Source: Clostridium porci (GTDB lineage: Bacteria > Bacillota > Clostridia > Lachnospirales > Lachnospiraceae). Taken from it: 64,000 nt of DNA. The stretch spans positions 79,307 to 143,306 of the forward strand of contig NZ_VUMD01000012.1 in NCBI RefSeq assembly GCF_009696375.1, read 5' to 3'. Positions 57,864 through 64,000 of this stretch are shown here, one piece after another. Position numbers and translations under genes: made by a program. Numbering within the stretch: the first letter of the stretch is position 1; each line of letters starts with the position of its first letter. Under the pieces are notes generated by a model that saw nothing but the letters and a program-made list of their open reading frames with translations, ran no database searches and had not been told where the DNA came from.

Positions 57864-58469
57864 TTGAAAAAATTGATTATTGTCTGTGAGGAAAAATACA
57901 GAGTGTACGGAGATTATCTTGCTCAGCTTATCAGCTTGGAAGATGATATGGAAGAAGAAATAGTGGGCGTTAAGGATGGAGAAGTTGCTGCTCAGGTATG
58001 GCTTGAAAAAGATTATAAAGCAAATGCCGCACAGCTCTCATCTAATCAGTACATACTCTTTATTGGTCACGATAAACTTATTAAAGAAAAAAGTAGCCAT
58101 ATGAAGGTCATCTTTTCACAGTATGGAATGGCATACGGTTGGCTTGGTAAGCAGGCAGTTTTATGTGTCGATAAAGTTGTTTCCGCAAAAGAGTACAATG
58201 ACTTTATTACATTTGCATTATCTTATCAGGATAACTTGGAAAAACTGATTGAAGAAAAAACCATAAAACAAAAAAATATCGGAACAGGTGCAAAGGCAGC
58301 AGGTGTTGGAGCGTTGGCTGTTGTTGGAGGAGCATTAGCTGTTGCTCCGTTAGCAGGAGTAGATATTTTCAAAAAACTCACATTGAATAAGAAGATTGAG
58401 GAGCAACAGTACAGCTGTGCTGTTATGAAGTTCTATCTTGACTCGCTTGAGGAGTTTTTGGGACTGTAA
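57864..58469 (+). CDS. Unknown 201 aa protein, first gene of a two-gene module
   Basis: The N-terminal 130 residues look like an alpha/beta fold (KLIIVCEEKYRVYGDYL, QYILFIGHDKLIKE, KQAVLCVDKVVS), perhaps a distant TIR- or deoxyribosyltransferase-like unit. A glycine/alanine-rich hydrophobic stretch follows (GAKAAGVGALAVVGGALAVA, about residues 142-161), then a charged helix. The TTG start follows GGAGGAATTTAAA. The next gene starts 22 bases later. No family is recognised. A nucleotide-sensing or membrane-inserting role is speculation based on fold impression only. Confidence 0.65.
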   Translation: MKKLIIVCEEKYRVYGDYLAQLISLEDDMEEEIVGVKDGEVAAQVWLEKDYKANAAQLSSNQYILFIGHDKLIKEKSSHMKVIFSQYGMAYGWLGKQAVLCVDKVVSAKEYNDFITFALSYQDNLEKLIEEKTIKQKNIGTGAKAAGVGALAVVGGALAVAPLAGVDIFKKLTLNKKIEEQQYSCAVMKFYLDSLEEFLGL

Positions 58470-58491
58470 GCAGATTGGAGGTTGAAGCTGA

Positions 58492-60003
58492 ATGGTTGGA
58501 TTTGAAGAAGGCTATAAGTTCTTTACAGACAATTCGGCTGCCATTGTTGGAGCTGAATTGTCTAATTCCTATGTTGGAACAGTAGATAAAGAAATTAAAA
58601 AGCTAATAGATGACCTTAACGCTTTTGAGAAATTTAAGACTTCTCCCAAAATGCTTAAGGGAGATATAGCAGAATTTTGGCATTCTGATACATTTAATAT
58701 TAAGGCGGCACTTGAGAGGTCTGACCATAGAGCGTTTGTTGATAGAAGTCATGATTTTGCTTCAACAGATGTTTCTACAAATTTTGGTCATAAATATGGT
58801 TTGAAATTTTATGGAGATGGTCAAGCGAGCGCAAAGGCGCAGTCAATCAGCGTTTTTCAGAGATTTAAGGAATATCAAAATTCCGGTGGCAAGGATGGAA
58901 TAGAAAAATTCCTTGCAGATAGAGGATTTGATGATGTTGATACCGTTCTGAATGACCCCATTTATTCAGGACAAATCAGAGTAATTCCTCGTGACCAGTT
59001 AGAGGAAGCAACAAAATGGTTAAATCGTATGATACAAACGGAACAGGCTCGCCGTCCTGAACAGGTACACCATTATCAAGAAACACTTGATTTACTTAGT
59101 GATAGACTGAAAGATAATGAGGGAGTAGAGTCTATTCCCCTTTCCAAGAATGAAGCCGAAGAACTTGCGACACTTGCAAAACAAGGCGAAGTCAATGCTG
59201 AAGATTTAGGATTGACTACGGAAGAACTCATAAAGTTTGACCATATTATGCAGCAAGCGTTTAAGGCAGGTCTTACAGCAGCTACTATCTCTGTAATGCT
59301 TAAAGTTGCACCGGAAATATATAAAGCCATTTCTTATCTTATAAAAAGCGGTGAAATTGACAGCAAGCAATTCAAGAAAATAGGATTTGCAGCGGTATCC
59401 GGCGGAGCAGAGGGATTTATAAGAGGAACAGTATCATCAGCCTTGACAACTTGTTGCAAAGCAGGCATATTAGGCGAAACATTGAAATCTGTTGACCCTA
59501 CTGTGATTGGTGTGGTTACTGTTCTAACTATGAATGTTGTGAAGAACGCATATTATGTTGTGGCTGGTAAAAAGACAAGCCATCAGCTCGCCGGAGAGTT
59601 GGTTAGAGATATGTATTTATCCACCTGTTCGCTGATAAGTGGAAGTATTACTCAAGCATTCATTGAAGTGCCGATTTTAGGTTATCTTATCGGCAGTTTT
59701 ATCGGTTCGGTCGTAGGCTCTTTCACATACGATATAGGACAAAAAGCTATCGTTGCATTTTGTGTGGACTCCGGATTTACAATGTTTGGTCTTGTAGAAC
59801 AGGATTATAAACTGCCAAAGAATATTTTAGAAGAAATAGGAGTTGAAACTTTTGATTATGAAACTTTTGACGTCGACAGCTTTGAAGTAGATACATTTGA
59901 GTCGGAAACATTTAATCCCGACACCTTTGAACCGGACACGCTTGATATTACATTCCTCCGCAGAGGGGTAATAGGTGTGTCAAAAGTTGGATATTTAGAT
60001 TAG
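58492..60003 (+). CDS. Unknown 503 aa protein with Gly-rich core and pentapeptide tail
   Basis: Residues 1-200 are soluble. KGDIAEFWHSDTFN (Glu61), STDV (Asp93) and YGLKFY (Lys105) are spaced like a degenerate PD-(D/E)xK nuclease. Residues about 265-430 contain hydrophobic and glycine-rich helices (GTVSSALTTCCKAG, GYLIGSFIGSVVGS), which may insert in membranes. The tail from about residue 450 is seven tandem pentapeptides of pattern xxTF(D/E). GGAGG precedes the ATG. I recall similar unnamed proteins in Lachnospiraceae. It is paired with the 201 aa gene inside a defence island. Confidence 0.7.
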   Translation: MVGFEEGYKFFTDNSAAIVGAELSNSYVGTVDKEIKKLIDDLNAFEKFKTSPKMLKGDIAEFWHSDTFNIKAALERSDHRAFVDRSHDFASTDVSTNFGHKYGLKFYGDGQASAKAQSISVFQRFKEYQNSGGKDGIEKFLADRGFDDVDTVLNDPIYSGQIRVIPRDQLEEATKWLNRMIQTEQARRPEQVHHYQETLDLLSDRLKDNEGVESIPLSKNEAEELATLAKQGEVNAEDLGLTTEELIKFDHIMQQAFKAGLTAATISVMLKVAPEIYKAISYLIKSGEIDSKQFKKIGFAAVSGGAEGFIRGTVSSALTTCCKAGILGETLKSVDPTVIGVVTVLTMNVVKNAYYVVAGKKTSHQLAGELVRDMYLSTCSLISGSITQAFIEVPILGYLIGSFIGSVVGSFTYDIGQKAIVAFCVDSGFTMFGLVEQDYKLPKNILEEIGVETFDYETFDVDSFEVDTFESETFNPDTFEPDTLDITFLRRGVIGVSKVGYLD

Positions 60004-60267
60004 AGAAAATTATGCCAAGTATTTGGTTATATGAAGAGGAAGAATAGAGAATAAAAACAGAGATTTTACAAAGAAGAACCAACAGATTGCATATGTTTGC
60101 AGATTATCCGTATAAACTGACACTGGAACAGAAAAAGAATTGATGAACACGAATATACCGTTGTTATGACGGACAAGACAGTAATATCAATAGAACAGAT
60201 AAACGAGATTGACAGTGAAATTTTTGGCATCTTGGATATATGAATAGATAATCGGAAGGAATATAGA
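60004..60267 (+). other. Short intergenic stretch with possible gene remnant
   Basis: An open frame without a start ends at about 60242 with TVVMTDKTVISIEQINEIDS, which looks like the tail of a small lost gene. Nothing else is seen. Confidence 0.3.
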
Positions 60268-61257
60268 ATGGAAGTAAAACCGAGAATTTTATATATAAAG
60301 AAAATCTTAGAGGAAAGAACCGATGAGGAACATACTCTAAGCACGAATCAGATATTGGATATTTTGAAAAATGAATATGATATATCGGCACATCGGGTAA
60401 CGCTCACCAAGGACATTGCCGCATTGCAGGAATTTGGAATGGATATTGTGGTTATCCATTCTACGCAGAGTAAGTATTTTGTGGCAAGCCGACAGTTTGA
60501 ATTGCCGGAGCTAAAGTTGCTGATTGATGCAGTTGAGTCCTCAAGGTTTATCACCGCAAAGAAAAGCAATGCCTTGATTGAAAAGATACATACAATGACC
60601 AGTGAGGGTCAGGTTGCAAAACTTAAACGAAACAACTATGTGGTAAACAGAATAAAGCCGGATAATGAACAAATATATTATATTATCGACGCAATCAACG
60701 ACGCCATCAATACGGGGAAGCAGATTTCTTTCCAGTATTATGATTACACCGGACTTAAGAAGAAAGAGCTGAAAAACAAAGGCGAGATATATAAACTCAG
60801 TCCGTATAAGCTCCTATGGAGTGGCGATTACTATTATGTTATCGGTTATTCCGAGAAAAAAGAAAAGGTTATCAATTTCAGAGTAGACCGCATTGCTGCC
60901 ACACCGGAGATACTGGATAAAGATGTCTTGCCAATGCCCACTGATTTTGATATTGAGAACTTTACAAAAGAAGTATTCTTTATGTTCTCCGGCGAAAAGG
61001 TTGTAGTAGACTTGCGGTGTGATAACAGTCTGATGAAAACAATGGTTGACCGTTTCGGAGAAGAAGTAACCACGCTTGCCTATGATATGACTTCTTTTAG
61101 GATACAGACCGAAGTATCGGCAAGTCCTACATTCTTCGGCTGGCTGTTTGGATTTGACGGTAAGGTGCAGATACTTGCACCGGAGAGCTTGAAGGAACAG
61201 TATAAGAATATGCTTCGGAAGTCGATGGAGTTAAATGGAGTGCTAGGTGATGAATAA
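60268..61257 (+). CDS. WYL-domain transcription regulator
   Basis: A 329 aa regulator: N-terminal winged helix-turn-helix (residues 5-65, LSTNQILDILKNEYDISAHR), central WYL domain with SPYKLLWSGDYYYVIGY around 185-201 and RVDRI, and a C-terminal WCX extension (VVDLRCDNSLMKTMVDRFG). WYL proteins in defence islands (BrxR, CapW type) repress or activate their neighbours on sensing nucleic acid ligands. It overlaps the AAA ATPase gene by 8 bases, so it is likely the regulator of that operon. Confidence 0.88.
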   Translation: MEVKPRILYIKKILEERTDEEHTLSTNQILDILKNEYDISAHRVTLTKDIAALQEFGMDIVVIHSTQSKYFVASRQFELPELKLLIDAVESSRFITAKKSNALIEKIHTMTSEGQVAKLKRNNYVVNRIKPDNEQIYYIIDAINDAINTGKQISFQYYDYTGLKKKELKNKGEIYKLSPYKLLWSGDYYYVIGYSEKKEKVINFRVDRIAATPEILDKDVLPMPTDFDIENFTKEVFFMFSGEKVVVDLRCDNSLMKTMVDRFGEEVTTLAYDMTSFRIQTEVSASPTFFGWLFGFDGKVQILAPESLKEQYKNMLRKSMELNGVLGDE

Positions 61258-61966
61258 TCTTTTTATTCAGGGAGTGGAGATTGATTGGAATAAAATTGAG
61301 AGAAGAAGTTATTTAAGGTCGATTGAGGCTATAAAAGGAGTGAAAAGGCTGACTTTTAGCAAGCCTATTACATTTTTTGCTGGAGAAAATGGAAGTGGAA
61401 AATCTACATTTTTGGAGGCTATTGCAATAGTGTATGGATTTAATCCTGAAGGCGGTACAAAAAATTATAGCTTTTCTACTTATGACTCGCATTCGGAACT
61501 ATGTGAAGCAATGCGAATTGGCAGAGGGTATCGCAAAGCGAAATGGGGATATTTTTTTCGGGCGGAAAGTTTCTATAATGTAGCTACTATGGAAGAAGAA
61601 TATGCTGACTTTGAACACCCATCAGAAAAGTATCATGAGAAATCACACGGAGAAAGTTTTCTTGCAATCGTACAGAGTCAGCTAAAGGAAGATGGAGTTT
61701 ATATTTTCGATGAGCCTGAAGCAGCTTTGTCGCCACAAGGACAACTGACGCTATTGCTTGAAATCTACGAATGTGCGAAAAAAGGTTCTCAATTTTTTAT
61801 TGTAACGCATTCTCCGATTTTGTTAGGACTTCCGGACGCAGAGATACTGACATTTGATGAGGGGAAGATTCATACTTGCTCGTATGAAGATACAGATAGT
61901 TACCAAGTAACGGAAATGTTTATCAATAATAGAAAACAACTGTTAAGCAGATTGCTGAAGGATTAG
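61250..61966 (+). CDS. AAA family (ABC-type) ATPase
   Basis: A 238 aa single-domain ATPase with Walker A GENGSGKST at 45-53, the signature-like SHGESFLAIVQSQL, Walker B YIFDEPEAALSP (Asp154, Glu155) and THSP in the H-loop. The layout matches the AAA_15/AAA_21 group without an added nuclease or TOPRIM domain. Similar ATPases partner with effectors in defence systems but also occur alone. The ATG lies inside the end of the WYL gene (ATGAATAA overlap), which indicates coupling. A Fic gene follows after 26 bases. Confidence 0.85.
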   Translation: MNNLFIQGVEIDWNKIERRSYLRSIEAIKGVKRLTFSKPITFFAGENGSGKSTFLEAIAIVYGFNPEGGTKNYSFSTYDSHSELCEAMRIGRGYRKAKWGYFFRAESFYNVATMEEEYADFEHPSEKYHEKSHGESFLAIVQSQLKEDGVYIFDEPEAALSPQGQLTLLLEIYECAKKGSQFFIVTHSPILLGLPDAEILTFDEGKIHTCSYEDTDSYQVTEMFINNRKQLLSRLLKD

Positions 61967-61992
61967 AATAGACAAAGAAAGAGGTATCGTAT

Positions 61993-63108
61993 ATGAATAA
62001 AGACCCATTTAAGGAATATCTGCGGGAGTCTGAGCCGGATAAAGTCAACAAGGGTTATGCGTGGAGTACAGCAATCGGACTTCAGGCTGTGGACGGACTA
62101 AAACCCTCTCAATATTTGATAGATACAGCCATCCAAAATATTGAGGGTAAAATCACGATAAAAGAAGCACAAAATCTCATAGACAACTACTATGAGGAAA
62201 GACCGGTACATTTATCAGATGACGAGCGTACAGAAGAAGCGGATAAGGTATCTTCCCGTATTGCACAGATACTTTCGGAAACAGCGTTTTCGTTTTCACC
62301 GAATGAGTATATCTCTATTCACCGAAAACTATTTCAGGGTATCTATAAACACGCCGGAAAGATAAGAGATTACAATATTACGAAAAAAGAATGGGCGCTT
62401 GATGGAGCGACCGTCCTCTATGGCAGCGCTTCAGAACTGAAAGCAACCCTTGAATATGATTTTTCTCAGGAAAAAGACTTTAGCTACAAGGGACTTTCGA
62501 TGGAGGAAATCATTCATCACCTTGCAGTCTTTGTTTCGAGATTATGGCAAATCCATATCTTTGGAGAAGGCAATACGAGAACGACGGCAGTATTCTTTAT
62601 CAAGTATTTGAGAACCCTTGGCTTTTCTGCCACAAATGATATTTTTGCGGAAAATGCTTGGTATTTCAGAAATGCACTTGTCAGAGCGAATTATACCAAC
62701 CTACAAAAAGGCATTCACGAAACAACCGAATATTTGGAAGTGTTTTTAAGAAACTTTCTTTTGAATGAGAAAAATGAGCTGCATAATCGCAATCTGCATA
62801 TAAGTGGACTTTGGAACGATGAAAAAGTAGACATTGAAGAAACAAAAGTGGACATTGAAACTGAAAAAGTGGATATTGGAAATGTGCTTGCCGAAAAAGG
62901 ACAGGATTTCTCAGCCAAAACGACAGTTCATATCCATAGGCTCTCTGAAAAATTTGGCTATGATAAAATCTTTGGAAGAAGCGCTGTTATGGAACTTCTT
63001 GAACTAAAGGCTTCCGGTGCTTCCAAGCTGATTTCCAATTTGGTAGAGGCAGATGTGATTGAAGCGGTATCGGGTTATGGAAAAGGGAAGTACAGATTTA
63101 AGAAGTAA
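61993..63108 (+). CDS. Fic family protein (AMP-transferase type)
   Basis: A 371 aa protein with a Fic core: His188 in HIFGEGNTRTTAV, where the common HPF is HIF, and upstream IHRKLFQGIYKHAGKIRDYNI (flap region). The N-terminal helices (WSTAIGLQAVDGLKPS) may act as an internal lid, but I do not see a clear inhibitory S/TxxxEG/N motif. A linker with three KVDIE-type repeats leads to a C-terminal winged helix (residues about 310-371). Fic enzymes usually transfer AMP to target proteins. AAAGAGG precedes the ATG. Confidence 0.87.
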   Translation: MNKDPFKEYLRESEPDKVNKGYAWSTAIGLQAVDGLKPSQYLIDTAIQNIEGKITIKEAQNLIDNYYEERPVHLSDDERTEEADKVSSRIAQILSETAFSFSPNEYISIHRKLFQGIYKHAGKIRDYNITKKEWALDGATVLYGSASELKATLEYDFSQEKDFSYKGLSMEEIIHHLAVFVSRLWQIHIFGEGNTRTTAVFFIKYLRTLGFSATNDIFAENAWYFRNALVRANYTNLQKGIHETTEYLEVFLRNFLLNEKNELHNRNLHISGLWNDEKVDIEETKVDIETEKVDIGNVLAEKGQDFSAKTTVHIHRLSEKFGYDKIFGRSAVMELLELKASGASKLISNLVEADVIEAVSGYGKGKYRFKK

Positions 63109-63186
63109 GGATGAATGACAGGAAATTCAACTTTTAACATTAGCAAAGTTAAAATGAAAAAGTTAAGTTAAAAAGGAGCGTTGGCT

Positions 63187-63801
63187 ATGGAGAATAAAGT
63201 GATGAATATCGGACAAAATAGCATTATGAATAATTTTGTGAAAACCGATGACATCTTAAAAGATATGTGTGGAATTATTGAGTCCTCACAGAAGGCTGCG
63301 TATCAGGCAGTTAATACGACGCTGGTTCAGAGAAACTGGATGATAGGATACCGAATTGCAGAAGAAGAATTCGGTGGAGAAGAACGCTCTGAATACGGAC
63401 TTGAAGTCATAAAGAAACTTTCAAAAGATTTGACGAACCGGTATGGTAAGGGTTATGACAGAAGTAACTTTTATCATTGCTTGCGGTTTTATAAAAACTT
63501 TCCTGAGATTGTCGACACAATGTGTAGACAATCCGGAAATCTCTTGTCGTGGTCACATTATAGAGCATTATTACAAGTTGAAGATAAAGCAGCTCGTGAT
63601 TGGTACGAAAAGGAAGCTGCTGAACAGACTTGGAGTGTCCGCACTTTGCAGAGGAATATTTCCTCTCAGTATTATTACCGTATGTTAAAGACGCAGAAGC
63701 AGGAACTTGTAGAAAGCGAAATGAAAGAGCTGACAGCGCCGTATCAAAATGATAAGCTGAATTGTGTACGTGAAAGATTTTCTGTAAATAATGTTTTATA
63801 A
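63187..63801 (+). pseudogene. DUF1016 (YhcG-like) PD-(D/E)xK nuclease, truncated by IS
   Basis: The N-terminal helical DUF1016_N domain is intact (VQRNWMIGYRIAEEEFGGEE, GYDRSNFYHCLRFYKNFP, WSHYRALLQVEDKAARDWY). After ELTAPYQNDKL, where homologues go on to EFIKNP and the nuclease domain, the frame changes to NCVRERFSVNNVL and stops. The break at about 63760 is the left end of the IS256 element, so the catalytic part is separated. ATG at 63187 follows AAGGAG. The lost half may lie beyond the window. Confidence 0.85.
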
Positions 63802-64000
63802 GGTCTTCTATGGTAAAATAAAAATCATAGGAGGCCTTTTATTATGGCAAGAGAAAAGAAACCCGTACACAAGGTACAAATGACAGATGGGAAAAGGAAC
63901 ATCATCCAGCAGCTCCTTCAGGAGTATGATATCCAGTCCGCAGAGGATATTCAGGATGCTCTCAAGGATCTGCTTGGCGGCACAATCAAAGAGATGATGG
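63762..64000 (+). mobile_element. IS256-family insertion sequence, left end (partial)
   Basis: The element begins close to GTGTACGTGAAAG at about 63767, the probable terminal inverted repeat, and carries the transposase start with its own ribosome binding site. GC content rises at this point. The right end is outside the window. The exact left border is uncertain by several bases. Confidence 0.7.
63844..64000 (+). CDS. IS256-family transposase, N-terminal part (partial)
   Basis: The first 52 codons, beginning MAREKKPVHKVQMTDGKRN and running through a helical DNA-binding part to DLLGGTIKEMM. This is the N-terminus of mutator/IS256-type DDE transposases of clostridia. AGGAGG lies 15 bases before the ATG. 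The catalytic domain is beyond the window. Confidence 0.88.
   Translation, partial: MAREKKPVHKVQMTDGKRNIIQQLLQEYDIQSAEDIQDALKDLLGGTIKEMM

Overview
The window looks like a chromosome segment of an anaerobic gut-type member of the Firmicutes, most likely Lachnospiraceae (Clostridium cluster XIVa). The basis is gene content and order (uvrC-hprK-murB-rapZ-whiA-crh-like-dnaE-pfkA, a single-chain pyruvate:ferredoxin oxidoreductase, a T-box before leuS, strong AGGAGG ribosome binding sites) and several small proteins that I know only from that family. The species cannot be named from the sequence alone.

Positions 1-45.5 kb are core genome. They hold the end of aconitase, citrate synthase and an NAD-type isocitrate dehydrogenase (the oxidative branch to 2-oxoglutarate). 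A reverse operon follows with a DUF1538 membrane protein, a PII-like protein and an endonuclease Q homologue, then leuS behind a leucine T-box. Next come a relic resembling an IS200/IS605 right end, a type I toxin-antitoxin locus, an L,D-transpeptidase and small Lachnospiraceae proteins. After these come an AlaX editing protein, an AI-2E family permease, a sulfite/nitrite reductase-like protein, a PHP phosphoesterase, a VanW protein, nifJ, cyclopropane fatty acid synthase, tRNA-Ala(GGC), a mannitol-dehydrogenase-family oxidoreductase and a lipoprotein glycosidase-like protein. The uvrC-to-pfkA block, dusB, greA and lysS close the core part. The lysS product carries a C-terminal tRNA-binding domain.

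Positions 45.5-64 kb are an AT-richer accessory island with different codon habits, bounded on the left by gene debris after lysS. It is a defence island. Its centre is a type I restriction-modification locus (hsdR, hsdM) in which four target-recognition half-genes of hsdS (A and C forward, B and D reverse) meet at four copies of a 14-15 bp site around a tyrosine recombinase. Inversion at these sites would fuse the half-genes in frame into full HsdS proteins of changed specificity. As written in this window, both forward genes end right after the site, so the locus is in a half-S state.

Downstream of hsdS are a small three-helix membrane protein with a ThsB-like TIR protein, an HsdR fragment, a GmrSD-type (DUF262 plus HNH) type IV restriction enzyme, an unnamed two-gene module (201 aa and 503 aa, the latter with a possible nuclease-like N-terminus, glycine-rich hydrophobic core and tandem pentapeptide tail), a WYL regulator overlapping an AAA ATPase, a Fic protein, and a DUF1016 nuclease gene cut by an IS256-family element that runs off the end of the window. 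The most interesting candidates for undescribed biology are the TIR/membrane pair, the 201/503 aa pair, and the WYL-AAA-Fic group.
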